From Duganella dendranthematis (GTDB lineage: Bacteria > Pseudomonadota > Gammaproteobacteria > Burkholderiales > Burkholderiaceae_D), in assembly GCF_012849375.1 (NCBI RefSeq), contig NZ_CP051684.1, positions 2,604,001 to 2,668,000 of the forward strand: DNA of 64,000 nt, given 5' to 3'. Positions 53,343 through 62,918 of this stretch are shown in pieces. Made by a program: the position numbers and the translations under genes. Position 1 is the first letter of the stretch. Each line of letters starts with the position of its first letter. Under the pieces are notes generated by a model. It ran no database searches and was not told where the DNA came from. It worked only from the letters and a program-made list of their open reading frames with translations.

Positions 53343-54788
53343 ATGAAATATCCACTACTCGTTGCCGGCATCGTGCTGGCTTCATCCGCGCAAGCCGCCA
53401 CTATTGACGCCAGGACGTTGACCGGCGCCAGCACGCCCTTGCAAACCGCGCAGTACGGCGTCCGCAACTACTCGGCGCCGGTGCTGGTCAACGGCCTGCA
53501 CGATCCGGCCAGTTATGCGGCGGCGCCCAAGCTGCCGGTATGGCAGTTTGCCGCCGCCGATCCCACCGGCGGCGTGCTGACCTTCGAACGCGATCCGGCG
53601 CCGGCCAGCGGCTGGCACGCGCAGTCGCGCAAAGGCGCGGTGCTGGTGACCGGCGGCGGCGCGGCCATCGCCAACCGCGTCTACACCGTGTACAACGGCC
53701 AGCAACTGGTGGCTGCCATCAATGAAGCCGGCAACGATCCGAAGATCATCCGCGTGATCGGCCATATCGATCTGCGCTGGAGCCAGAACAACACGGTGTT
53801 CCGCGAGTACACCAGCTATTCGGACCAGAAGTATGGCGGCTCGATCGCGCTGCCGTCGAACACCACGCTGGTCGGCATCAACGACGCGCAGGGACGGCCG
53901 GCGCGCATCACCGGCACCGCGCTGCTGATCGGTGGCGAACTGCCGTTGACGGCCGGCGGCGATCCCGAGACCGACTTCAAGAAGTGGATTGCCGATGGCA
54001 AGGATGGCGAGGACTATCCTACCTGGACCCGCAACGTTATCGTGCGCAACCTGGCGCTTGATACGCCGTGGGACGTGAACCCGGAGGACTCGGACAACGC
54101 CTATGCCGACGGCGTGACGGTGTCGCGCGGCCAGAACATCTACCTTGACCATCTGACCATCAGCGACGGCGATACGCCGGATTCGCTGGCCACCGGCACC
54201 TACGACACGCGTCACGACGGCGCGCTGGATGTGGTGCGCGGCAGCGACTACGTCACCATCGCCAACAGCTACTTCGCCAAGCACCACAAGACCACGCTGG
54301 TGGGCAATGGCGATTCGGGGCGGGCGTGGAGTGACGAGGGCCGTCTGCATGTCACCTTCAACGGCAACTGGTGGAATGGCGCGACCACGCGCTTGCCGCT
54401 GAACCGCTATGGCCAGGTTCACCTGTTCAACAACCTGATCACCGGCAGCACCTCGACCAAGGATACCGACGTCAAATTCGAAAGCGGCACCGATGCGCGC
54501 TACCGGTCCAATATGCTGCTGGAGAACCAATACTATAATTTCACCGGCCTGAAGGTGACGGAGTTCTGCGGCAAGGCCATCAAAGGTAAAGACTTCATCG
54601 GCTTCCGCTCATCGGGACACATCTTCACCAGCGACAAGTCGGGTACCAGCGCGGTGGATGGCCAATGCGGCTATGCACTGCCGCCGGCCGCCAGTGTGTG
54701 GACGCCGCCGTATGCGTACGCGCTGCAAACGGCGGCCGTAACGCTGACGGCCGTCCCGGCCAACGCCGGTGCGGGCAAGCTGCCGTAG
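53343..54788 (+). CDS. Secreted pectate lyase (polysaccharide lyase family 1)
   Basis: 481 residues from ATG 53343 (MKYPLLVAGIVLASSAQA signal, ending AQAA). Right-handed beta-helix with calcium and active-site blocks of PL1: IYLDHLTISDGD, RHDGALDVVRGSDYVT, and KHHKTTLVGNGDSGRAW, then VTFNGNWWNGATTRLP with conserved-type Arg. It should cleave polygalacturonate by beta-elimination outside the cell. The rest after about 400 has two Cys and may be a helix cap. Stands alone with a GGAG ribosome site, and its terminator follows seven bases after the stop. Confidence 0.93.
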   Translation: MKYPLLVAGIVLASSAQAATIDARTLTGASTPLQTAQYGVRNYSAPVLVNGLHDPASYAAAPKLPVWQFAAADPTGGVLTFERDPAPASGWHAQSRKGAVLVTGGGAAIANRVYTVYNGQQLVAAINEAGNDPKIIRVIGHIDLRWSQNNTVFREYTSYSDQKYGGSIALPSNTTLVGINDAQGRPARITGTALLIGGELPLTAGGDPETDFKKWIADGKDGEDYPTWTRNVIVRNLALDTPWDVNPEDSDNAYADGVTVSRGQNIYLDHLTISDGDTPDSLATGTYDTRHDGALDVVRGSDYVTIANSYFAKHHKTTLVGNGDSGRAWSDEGRLHVTFNGNWWNGATTRLPLNRYGQVHLFNNLITGSTSTKDTDVKFESGTDARYRSNMLLENQYYNFTGLKVTEFCGKAIKGKDFIGFRSSGHIFTSDKSGTSAVDGQCGYALPPAASVWTPPYAYALQTAAVTLTAVPANAGAGKLP

Positions 54789-54794
54789 CATGTC

Positions 54795-54823
54795 ACGGCC
54801 CGGCAATGCGCCGGGCCGTTTTC
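54795..54823 (+). terminator. Terminator of the pectate lyase gene
   Basis: Ten-base perfect arms ACGGCCCGGC (54795-54804) and GCCGGGCCGT (54810-54819) with a five-base loop and TTTTC, seven bases after the stop; also lies between convergent genes. Confidence 0.85.
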
Positions 54824-54831
54824 ACCGCAGA

Positions 54832-57800
54832 TTACATATTGCGGCGGTACTGGCCGCCGACTTCGAACAGCGCGGTGGTGATCTGGCCGAGGGAGCAGAC
54901 GCGTACCGCGTCCATCAGTTTGTCGAACACGTTAGCGTTGTCGATGGCGGCTTGCTGTAACGCTGCCAGCGCTTGCGGCGCTTCGGCGGCATAGCGCGTG
55001 TGGAAGTCTTCCAGGCGCTTGAGCTGCGATTGCTTTTCGTCGTCGGTGGAGCGGGCCAGTTCGATCTGCACCGGCGCTTCCACGCTCTTCGGATTGCGGA
55101 AGGTATTGACGCCGATGATGGGCAGCGTGCCGTCGTGCTTCTGGTGCTCGTACAGCATCGACTCTTCCTGGATCTTGCCGCGCTGGTAGCCGGTTTCCAT
55201 CGCACCCAGCACGCCGCCGCGTTCGGCGATGCGCTCGAATTCCTGTAGCACCGCTTCTTCCACCATGTCGGTCAGTTCGTCCATGATGAACGAGCCCTGG
55301 TTGGGATTCTCGTTCTTGGCCAGGCCCCATTCGCGGTTGATGATCAACTGGATCGCCAGCGCGCGGCGTACCGATTCGTCGGTCGGCGTGGTGATGGCTT
55401 CGTCGTAGGCGTTGGTGTGCAGCGAGTTGCAGTTGTCGTAGATGGCGATCAGCGCTTGCAGCGTGGTGCGGATGTCGTTGAAGTCGATCTCCTGCGCGTG
55501 CAGCGAGCGGCCCGAGGTCTGCACGTGGTACTTGAGTTTTTGCGAGCGGTCGTTGGCGCCGTATTTGTCGCGCATCGCCACCGCCCAAATGCGGCGGGCG
55601 ACGCGGCCCAGCACCGTGTATTCCGGGTCCATGCCGTTGGAGAAGAAGAACGACAGGTTGGGTGCGAAGTCGTCGATGTGCATGCCGCGCGCCAGGTAGG
55701 CTTCCACAAACGTGAAGCCGTTCGACAGTGTGAAGGCCAACTGCGAGATTGGGTTCGCGCCCGCTTCGGCGATGTGGTAGCCAGATATCGACACCGAGTA
55801 GAAGTTGCGCACCTGGTGGTGGACGAAGTATTCCTGGATATCGCCCATCACCTTCAGCGAGAATTCGGTCGAGAAGATGCAGGTGTTCTGGCCCTGGTCT
55901 TCCTTGAGGATGTCCGCCTGCACGGTGCCACGCACGTTTTGTAGTACCCATTCCTTGATCTTGGCTGCTTCGTCGGCGCTCGGCTGGCGTTTGTTCTCTT
56001 CGACGAACTTGTCGATCTGCTGGTCGATGGCGGTGTTCATGAACATCGCCAGGATCGTCGGCGCCGGGCCGTTGATGGTCATCGACACCGAGGTGCTTGG
56101 GCTGCACAGGTTAAAGCCGTCGTACAGCACCTTCATGTCGTCCAGCGTGGCGATGGAGACGCCCGAGTTGCCGACCTTGCCGTAGATGTCCGGACGCAGC
56201 GCAGGATCGGCGCCGTACAAAGTGACCGAGTCGAACGCGGTGGACAGGCGCTTGGCATCCATGCCGGTGGAGACCAGTTTAAAGCGGCGGTTGGTGCGGA
56301 AGGCGTCACCCTCGCCGGCGAACATGCGGGTTGGATCTTCACCTTCGCGCTTGAAGGCGAATACGCCGGCGGTGAAGGGGAAGGAGCCCGGTACGTTTTC
56401 CAGCATCAGGAAGCGCAGGATTTCGCCGTGATCTTCGTAGCGCGGCAGCGCCACCTTGCGGATGCGCGTGCCGGACAGCGTGTGCTGCACGAGGCGGGTG
56501 CGGATTTCCTTGTCGCGGATCTTCACCACGTAGTCGTCGCCGGCGTAGGCGGCTTGCATGTCGGGCCATTGCGCCAGCAGCTTTTTCGCGCCGCCGTCCA
56601 TCTCCGCATCGCGTTCGGCGATCAGGTCATCGAAGTCTGCCGCTTTGTGCGCGATGGCCAGCATGCGTTTCGACTCGCTCAGTTGCTGGCGTTCGCGCGC
56701 CAGCGTGACCTGCTTGCGCGTGAAGCGGTGGTAGCCGCGTACGGTGTCGGCGATCTCCGCCAGGTAGCGCGCGCGGGCCGGCGGCACGATCACGTGCTTG
56801 CCGCTGGAGTGGTGCACGTCCGTCGCCAGCAACTTGCCGGCCTGCGCCTTCAGGCCGAATTGCGCAAGCTTCGGCAGCAGGCCTTGATACAGCGCGGTGA
56901 CGCCGTCGTCGTTGAAGCGCGACGCCTGCGTGCCGTAGACCGGCATTTCTTCCGGGCGCTTGCTCCACAGTTCGCGGTTGCGCTGGTACTGCTTGGCGAC
57001 GTCGCGCAGCGCGTCCTGCGCGCCTTTGCGGTCAAACTTGTTGATGGCGATGAAGTCGGCGAAATCGAGCATGTCGATTTTCTCCAGCTGCGATGCGGCG
57101 CCGAATTCCGGTGTCATCACGTACATCGACACGTCCACATGCGGCACGATGGCGGCATCGCCCTGGCCGATGCCGGAGGTTTCGACGATCACCAGATCGA
57201 AGCCGGCCACCTTGCAGGCGGCGATAACGTCGGGCAGCGCTTGCGAAATCTCGGAGCCGGCTTCGCGCGTGGCCAGGGAGCGCATGAACACATGCGACTG
57301 TCCGGCCCATGGATTGATGGCGTTCATGCGGATGCGGTCGCCCAGCAGCGCGCCGCCGGATTTGCGGCGCGACGGGTCGATGGAGATGATGGCGATGTTC
57401 AGCGTGTCGCCCTGGTCGAGGCGGATGCGGCGTATCAGCTCATCGGTCAGCGAGGATTTGCCGGCGCCGCCGGTGCCGGTGATGCCGAGCGTCGGCACCG
57501 GCAGGTCTTTGGCGGAGGCCAGTAGTTCGGCGCGCAGCGCTGGCGCGGCTTTTTCGTTTTCCAGTGCGGTGATCAGCTGCGCCAGCGGGCGGTGGCGGCC
57601 GGCGACGTCGGCGCCGTCGCGCAGCGGCGCCAGCGAGGTAGGGGAGTATTGCGACAGGTCGATGTCGCACTGCTGCACCATCCACTGGATCATGCCGACG
57701 AGGCCCATGCGCTGGCCGTCTTCGGGGCTGAAGATTTTTGTCACGCCGTAGTCGTGCAGTTCTTCGATCTCGCTCGGGACGATGACGCCGCCGCCGCCGC

Positions 57801-58122
57801 CGAATACTTTGATGTGCGCGCCGCCGCGCTGGCGCAGCAGGTCGATCATGTATTTGAAGTATTCGACGTGGCCGCCCTGGTAGCTGGAGATGGCGATGCC
57901 CTGCACGTCTTCCGCCAGCGCGGCGGTGACCACTTCGTCCACCGAGCGGTTATGGCCGAGGTGGACGACTTCCACGCCGTTCGACTGCAGGATGCGGCGC
58001 ATGATGTTGATCGAGGCGTCGTGGCCGTCGAACAGCGACGCGGCGGTGACGAAGCGAACTTTGTTCTGCACGCGCGGCTCGTCCGCGACGGCCGCGAGTT
58101 TCGGGGTCGAGAGATCGTTCAT
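54832..58122 (-). CDS. icmF: Fused isobutyryl-CoA mutase (B12-binding/G-protein/mutase)
   Basis: 1096 residues from ATG 58122 (ribosome site AGGGA). Order: N-terminal B12-binding domain (about 20-155, [14 protein letters not shown], the DxHxxG base-off motif), a MeaI-like GTPase (about 200-430, Walker [10 protein letters not shown]), then the mutase barrel (about 560-1095) with [17 protein letters not shown] and [13 protein letters not shown]. This single-chain fusion interconverts isobutyryl-CoA and n-butyryl-CoA (and related branched acids) with its own chaperone G-domain. Separated by 49 bases from the indolepyruvate oxidoreductase upstream; between them lie a promoter-like stretch and a palindrome, so it can be expressed independently. 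Confidence 0.95.
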   Translation of the reverse strand: MNDLSTPKLAAVADEPRVQNKVRFVTAASLFDGHDASINIMRRILQSNGVEVVHLGHNRSVDEVVTAALAEDVQGIAISSYQGGHVEYFKYMIDLLRQRGGAHIKVFGGGGGVIVPSEIEELHDYGVTKIFSPEDGQRMGLVGMIQWMVQQCDIDLSQYSPTSLAPLRDGADVAGRHRPLAQLITALENEKAAPALRAELLASAKDLPVPTLGITGTGGAGKSSLTDELIRRIRLDQGDTLNIAIISIDPSRRKSGGALLGDRIRMNAINPWAGQSHVFMRSLATREAGSEISQALPDVIAACKVAGFDLVIVETSGIGQGDAAIVPHVDVSMYVMTPEFGAASQLEKIDMLDFADFIAINKFDRKGAQDALRDVAKQYQRNRELWSKRPEEMPVYGTQASRFNDDGVTALYQGLLPKLAQFGLKAQAGKLLATDVHHSSGKHVIVPPARARYLAEIADTVRGYHRFTRKQVTLARERQQLSESKRMLAIAHKAADFDDLIAERDAEMDGGAKKLLAQWPDMQAAYAGDDYVVKIRDKEIRTRLVQHTLSGTRIRKVALPRYEDHGEILRFLMLENVPGSFPFTAGVFAFKREGEDPTRMFAGEGDAFRTNRRFKLVSTGMDAKRLSTAFDSVTLYGADPALRPDIYGKVGNSGVSIATLDDMKVLYDGFNLCSPSTSVSMTINGPAPTILAMFMNTAIDQQIDKFVEENKRQPSADEAAKIKEWVLQNVRGTVQADILKEDQGQNTCIFSTEFSLKVMGDIQEYFVHHQVRNFYSVSISGYHIAEAGANPISQLAFTLSNGFTFVEAYLARGMHIDDFAPNLSFFFSNGMDPEYTVLGRVARRIWAVAMRDKYGANDRSQKLKYHVQTSGRSLHAQEIDFNDIRTTLQALIAIYDNCNSLHTNAYDEAITTPTDESVRRALAIQLIINREWGLAKNENPNQGSFIMDELTDMVEEAVLQEFERIAERGGVLGAMETGYQRGKIQEESMLYEHQKHDGTLPIIGVNTFRNPKSVEAPVQIELARSTDDEKQSQLKRLEDFHTRYAAEAPQALAALQQAAIDNANVFDKLMDAVRVCSLGQITTALFEVGGQYRRNM

Positions 58123-58148
58123 TGGTGTCCCTAATAATATTTTTATCG

Positions 58149-58175
58149 ATTATATGACGTTTACGTTAACGTCAA
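58149..58175 (-). promoter_or_regulatory. Promoter-like element with palindrome before icmF
   Basis: Minus-strand TTGACG (58175-58170) and TATAAT (58154-58149) are 15 bases apart, shorter than usual. They enclose GACGTTTACGTTAACGTC (58156-58173), an imperfect palindrome of the ACGT-N-ACGT kind I recall from LiuR-type branched-chain regulators. The site overlaps the stop codon of the upstream gene. Confidence 0.55.
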
Positions 58176-61100
58176 GCTGCTCGTTGATGGCTGAACTGTG
58201 TCAGAAGGCGTGCTTTCTCGCTACGGAAGGTTGCCACGGCCTTTTCCTTCACATGGCCGAAGCCGCGCACTTTTTCCGGCAGCGCAGCCAGTTCGACCGC
58301 CGTCGCGTGGTTGTCCGCGTTCAGCTGGCCCATCAACGCCGTCACCATCTCGCGATACTCGCCGATCAGCGCGCGCTCCATCTTGCGTTCTTCCGTGTAG
58401 CCGAAGATGTCGAAGACGCCGCCCCGCAGGGCTTTGAATTTGGCCAGCATCTTGAAAGCGCTCCACATCCACGAACCAAATTCCGCCTTCACCAGATGGC
58501 CCTTGGCGTCCTTTTTGGCCAACAGCGGCGGCGCCAGGTTGAACTTGACGCTGAAGTTGCCCTCGAACTGCTGCTGCAGCTGTTCGACAAAGCGGCCGTC
58601 CGTGTACAGGCGCGCCACTTCGTATTCGTCCTTGTAGGCCATCAGCTTGAAGTAGGATTTGGCGACAGCGCTGGACAGCTTGTTACCCAGGCCCAGAGCC
58701 GTCTCTTTCGCACGCACCTGCGCCACCAGTTCCGAGTAGGTACTGGCGTAGGCGGCGTTCTGGTACGAGGTGAGAAACTCCATACGCTTGGCGATGATGC
58801 CGTCCAGGCTTTGCGGCATTTGCAGCACGATAGGCTGCGCTGGCGTAGCGGTGCGTTCGACGCGCTTCAGGTCCACGGCGGCGCGACGGCCCCACAGAAG
58901 GCTCTTCTTGTTCGACGCCACCGCCACGCCATTCAGCTCAATCGCGCGCAGCAGCGATTCTTCTTTCAGCGGGATGCGGCCGCGCTGCCAGGCGTAGCCC
59001 AGCATGAACAGGTTGGCGGCAATCGAGTCGCCCATCAGCGCGGTGGCCAGCTTGGTGGCGTCGATGAAATCGGCCGCACCTTCGCCGACCGATTCCTCGA
59101 TCAGCGCGCGCACGTCGGCGGCGGGATATTCCCAGTCGGCGTTCTGGGCAAAGGAGCCGGGTGGCTGCTCGTGCAGGTTGACGATGGCCAGCGTGCGGCC
59201 TGGACGCATCTTCGATACCGCATCGGCGGCGCCGGCGGTCAGCATGTCGCAGCCGAGGACCACGTCGGCTTCGCCGGTGGCGATGCGTTGCGCGCGCAGG
59301 TGCGACGGCGTGCGCGCGATTTTCACGTGCGACGTGACCGAGCCGTTTTTCTGCGACATGCCGGTCATGTCCAGCACCGAGGCGCCTTTGCCTTCAATGT
59401 GCGCGGCCATGCCCATCAGCGCGCCGACCGTGATCACGCCGGTGCCGCCGATGCCGTTGATCAGAATGTTGTAGGGGTGCTCGCAGTCCGGTAGCGCTGG
59501 CGATGGCAGTTCATCCCAGCCGTCGTCGTTGGATGTGGCGCCGGCTTTGGATTTTTTCAGCGCTCCGCCTTCCACCGTGACGAAGCTTGGGCAGAAGCCC
59601 TTCACGCACGAGTAGTCCTTGTTGCACGACGATTGGTCGATGGTGCGCTTGCGGCCGAATTCCGTTTCCTTCGGCAGGATGGAGACGCAGTTGGATTGAA
59701 TGCCGCAGTCGCCGCAGCCTTCGCATACGGCTTCGTTGATCACCATGCGCTTGGCGATGTCCGGATACGCGCCGGTTTTGCGGCGGCGGCGCTTTTCGGC
59801 GGCGCAGGTCTGGTCGTAGATCAGCACCGAGACGCCGGCCACTTCGCGCAGCTCGCGCTGCACTGCATCCATGTCTTTGCGGTCGTGCAGCGATACATTG
59901 GAAGGCAGTGCGGAACGGTCGGTGTAGCGCGACAGGTCTTCCGTCACCAGCGCGATGCGTTTGACGCCTTCGGCGGCCATCTGCTGCGCGATCATCGGCA
60001 CCGAGGTCTGGCCGTCCACCGGCTGGCCGCCGGTCATGGCCACGGCGTCGTTGTACAAAATCTTGTAGGTCATATTGACCTTGGCCGCCACCACTGCGCG
60101 GATCGCCAGGTAGCCGGAGTGGAAGTAGGTGCCGTCGCCGAGATTCTGGAACACGTGCGGAATCTTCGAAAACGCGGCCTGGCCGATCCACGGCGCGCCT
60201 TCACCGCCCATGTGCGTGGTCAGCTTGTTGAATTCAGGGTAGATCGAGGTGGCCATCACGTGGCAGCCGATACCTGCCAGCGCGAACGAACCATCCGGCA
60301 CTTTGGTCGACGTGTTGTGCGGGCATCCGGAGCAGTAGAAGGCCGGGCGGAACGGCGTGTTGATGGCCTTCTTCAGCACCGCATCCTTGGCGTCGAGGAA
60401 GGTCAGGCGCGCCTTGATCTGGTCGTGGATGTTGGCGTCGCTGATGTAACGCTCCACGCGGCTGGCGATCACGCGCGCCACTTGCGACACGGAGAAGTCG
60501 GCCTTCGGCGGCAGCAGCCATTCGCCGCGCGGCGCCACCCACTCGCCCTTGTCATCGAATTTACCGACCACGCGCGGACGCACGTCGTCGCGCCAGTTGT
60601 ACAGCTGTTCCTTCAACTGGTATTCGACGAACTGGCGCTTTTCTTCCACCACCAGGATTTCGTCGAGACCCTGCGCGAATTCGCGTACGCTGTCCGGTTC
60701 CAGCGGCCATGGCATGGCGACCTTGAACAGGCGCAGGCCGACCTTGGCGGCCATGGCTTCATCGATGCCCAGTTCTTCCAGCGCTTCCAGCACGTCCAGA
60801 TAGGATTTGCCGGAGGCGATGATGCCCAGTTTGGCGTCCGGCGAATCGATGGTGGTGTGATTCAGTTTGTTCTCGCGCGCATAGGCCAGCGCAGCGTAGA
60901 TTTTATAGTCCTGCATTAGCGCTTCCTGATTGCGCGCCTGCTGGCCCAATGGCACCGACGACAGACGGGCATTCAGGCCGCCGGCCGGCATCACGAAATC
61001 CTTCGGTATCCTGGTCTCGACGCGGAACGGATCGGCGTCGATCGAGGCGGACGATTCCACCGTATCGGCCAGCGCCTTGAAGGCCACCGCACAGCCGGAG

Positions 61101-61690
61101 AAGCGCGACATGGCCCAGCCATGGATGCCGAGGTCGAGATACTCCTGCACATTGCAAGGGTAGAGCACCGGCACCATGCAGGCCGAGAAGATGTGGTCCG
61201 ACTGGTGCGGCAGCGTGGACGAATATGCGCCATGGTCATCGCCGGCCACCAGCAGCACGCCGCCGTGCTTCGCCGTACCGGCATGGTTCATGTGCTTGAA
61301 GACGTCGCCGCAGCGGTCCACGCCCGGGCCTTTGCCGTACCACATGGCGAACACGCCGTCGTATTTCGACTCGCCGATCAGGTCCACCTGCTGCGATCCC
61401 CAGACGGCGGTCGCCGCCAGATCCTCGTTTACGCCTGGCACAAACTGCACGTTGTGCGCTTCCAGATGCGGCTTGGCTTTCCACAGGTTTTCGTCCAAGC
61501 CGCCCAGCGGCGAGCCGCGGTAGCCGGAAATGAAGCCGGCGGTGTTCAGCCCGGCGGTCTTGTCGCGCGCGTGCTGGATCATCGGCAGGCGCACCAGCGC
61601 CTGGATGCCGGACAGGAAGATTTTGCCGTTGGTGGAAGTGTACTTGTCGTCAAGGCTCACGGACGTGAGGCTGCTGGTGCCGTCTGGCAT
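58172..61690 (-). CDS. Indolepyruvate ferredoxin oxidoreductase family protein (single-chain alpha-gamma fusion)
   Basis: 1172 residues from ATG 61690 (MPDGTSSLTSVSLDDKY; ribosome site GGAGACACC). N-terminal thiamine-diphosphate part with TAGFISGYRGSPLGGLDEN and later GCHVMATSIYPEFN, then an iron-sulfur stretch CEGCGDCGIQSNC and CNKDYSC...CPSF, then a gamma-type CoA/transferase domain (about 740-930) beginning NILINGIGGTGVITVG. It oxidatively decarboxylates aryl- or branched-chain 2-oxoacids (indolepyruvate, phenylpyruvate and similar) to acyl-CoA. With icmF downstream it suggests a branched-chain or aromatic acid route. A LysR gene lies upstream on the same strand. Confidence 0.93.
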   Translation of the reverse strand: MPDGTSSLTSVSLDDKYTSTNGKIFLSGIQALVRLPMIQHARDKTAGLNTAGFISGYRGSPLGGLDENLWKAKPHLEAHNVQFVPGVNEDLAATAVWGSQQVDLIGESKYDGVFAMWYGKGPGVDRCGDVFKHMNHAGTAKHGGVLLVAGDDHGAYSSTLPHQSDHIFSACMVPVLYPCNVQEYLDLGIHGWAMSRFSGCAVAFKALADTVESSASIDADPFRVETRIPKDFVMPAGGLNARLSSVPLGQQARNQEALMQDYKIYAALAYARENKLNHTTIDSPDAKLGIIASGKSYLDVLEALEELGIDEAMAAKVGLRLFKVAMPWPLEPDSVREFAQGLDEILVVEEKRQFVEYQLKEQLYNWRDDVRPRVVGKFDDKGEWVAPRGEWLLPPKADFSVSQVARVIASRVERYISDANIHDQIKARLTFLDAKDAVLKKAINTPFRPAFYCSGCPHNTSTKVPDGSFALAGIGCHVMATSIYPEFNKLTTHMGGEGAPWIGQAAFSKIPHVFQNLGDGTYFHSGYLAIRAVVAAKVNMTYKILYNDAVAMTGGQPVDGQTSVPMIAQQMAAEGVKRIALVTEDLSRYTDRSALPSNVSLHDRKDMDAVQRELREVAGVSVLIYDQTCAAEKRRRRKTGAYPDIAKRMVINEAVCEGCGDCGIQSNCVSILPKETEFGRKRTIDQSSCNKDYSCVKGFCPSFVTVEGGALKKSKAGATSNDDGWDELPSPALPDCEHPYNILINGIGGTGVITVGALMGMAAHIEGKGASVLDMTGMSQKNGSVTSHVKIARTPSHLRAQRIATGEADVVLGCDMLTAGAADAVSKMRPGRTLAIVNLHEQPPGSFAQNADWEYPAADVRALIEESVGEGAADFIDATKLATALMGDSIAANLFMLGYAWQRGRIPLKEESLLRAIELNGVAVASNKKSLLWGRRAAVDLKRVERTATPAQPIVLQMPQSLDGIIAKRMEFLTSYQNAAYASTYSELVAQVRAKETALGLGNKLSSAVAKSYFKLMAYKDEYEVARLYTDGRFVEQLQQQFEGNFSVKFNLAPPLLAKKDAKGHLVKAEFGSWMWSAFKMLAKFKALRGGVFDIFGYTEERKMERALIGEYREMVTALMGQLNADNHATAVELAALPEKVRGFGHVKEKAVATFRSEKARLLTQFSHQRAA

Positions 61691-61843
61691 GGTGGTGTCT
61701 CCGTTTTTGGTATCAGATCGCGCTTGGACTGGAGGACGCCGGGTAAGCGAGCCAGACACAAGCCATGGTGCCGCATTGTTAGCGGCTTAGTCCCAGTATG
61801 GGCGCGAGTTGACGTATACGGAAATACCGTTTGCCGATGGGGG

Positions 61844-61860
61844 TATAAGAATAACTTATA
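61844..61860. promoter_or_regulatory. LysR-type T-N11-A operator upstream of the oxidoreductase gene
   Basis: TATAAGAATAACTTATA: perfect six-base arms TATAAG/CTTATA around AATAA, with a T-N11-A core. It overlaps the lysR stop codon and lies about 155 bases before the oxidoreductase ATG, a usual place for LysR activation. Confidence 0.6.
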
Positions 61861-62785
61861 TGGGTGTGGCACCCGGCCAAAGCCCATCCACGCACAGCGT
61901 TTCGCTGACCTGACGCACCAATCTGCTGATGGCGGTGGCCGCATTGGTCAGCGGGATGTTGCGGGAATAACACAGTACGACCGTGCGGGAAATTGACGGT
62001 TGGTCGATGCGCTGGGCGCGCAAAGTGCCGCGCTGCAGTTCGTCCAGGACAGGCGCGGATGGCAGTAGGGTCGCTCCCATGTCTGCCAGCAAGGCCGATT
62101 TGAGGATGGCGATGGAGTTGATCTCGATCACGTTGCCGACGGTCAGGCCGGCGGTGCGCGCCACGCTCTCGATGCGAGGCCGCACGCCGTGCTGCAATCC
62201 CGGCAAGATTAGCGTGGTGGCCAGCGCCTGTTGTAGTGTAAGTGACTGCTCACCCTCGCCGTAAGGCCGATCGGTGCGGCAGATAAAGCGCAGTTCTTCC
62301 TCTACCAACGGCGTCGTGGCGAACTGGCCGAGCTGGCCATCGTCAAACAGCACGGCCAGGTTGATGCGGCCGGATTTGAGCTGATCGCCCAAGTTGCCGG
62401 TCAATTCCTCGGTCAGTTGCAGCGTGATTTCCGGATACTGGTCGCGGGTGGCGGTCAGCAGTGGCAGCGCCAGCGCGCCAGAGATGCTGTGCGGCAGCCC
62501 CAGCGTGACGGCGCCGCTTGGCCGCTCGGCCGACTGCGCCACAGCGGAACGCGCGTCCGCCACCTGCTTGAGGATGGCCTGGGCGTGCTCGTAGAACACC
62601 TTGCCGGCGTCCGTGCTGAGCACGCCCTGGGCGGAACGGTGCAGCAGTTGCACGCCCAGTTCTTCCTCCAGCTGGCGCAGCTGCTGGGTGAGAGCGGGCT
62701 GGGCGACGTGCAGGATCAGCGCCGCCCGGGACAACGATCCGTGGTCGACGATGGCAACGAAATAGCGGAGCTGTCGTAATTCCAT
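61856..62785 (-). CDS. LysR-family transcriptional regulator (Cbl/CysB/Nac-like)
   Basis: 309 residues from ATG 62785 (MELRQLRYFVAIVDHGSLSR); an in-frame upstream start adds 24 residues of low-complexity sequence and is unlikely. Helix-turn-helix SLSRAALILHVAQPALTQQL (about 17-36), effector domain about 90-290. The oxidoreductase gene follows on the same strand after 165 bases, with a LysR-type site at its upstream end, so it is the likely target. Upstream region before this gene is otherwise featureless apart from the HD-GYP gene on the other strand. Confidence 0.92.
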   Translation of the reverse strand: MELRQLRYFVAIVDHGSLSRAALILHVAQPALTQQLRQLEEELGVQLLHRSAQGVLSTDAGKVFYEHAQAILKQVADARSAVAQSAERPSGAVTLGLPHSISGALALPLLTATRDQYPEITLQLTEELTGNLGDQLKSGRINLAVLFDDGQLGQFATTPLVEEELRFICRTDRPYGEGEQSLTLQQALATTLILPGLQHGVRPRIESVARTAGLTVGNVIEINSIAILKSALLADMGATLLPSAPVLDELQRGTLRAQRIDQPSISRTVVLCYSRNIPLTNAATAISRLVRQVSETLCVDGLWPGATPI

Positions 62786-62918
62786 ATCCAATAAGTAAGA
62801 GGTAGAGACTTGCTTAAAAGTAGTTGTAGTTGTAAATTTGATCCCCGTAGGAAACACAGTTTGTTATACTGCTTGCATCGCGGGTCGTCTTCCAGCCCCT
62901 ATTCTGATGGGTATACGC

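Noticed and set aside
54932..61996. Several open frames opposite icmF and the oxidoreductase
   Set aside because: No domain, no ribosome sites; the minus-strand genes account for the coding signal.
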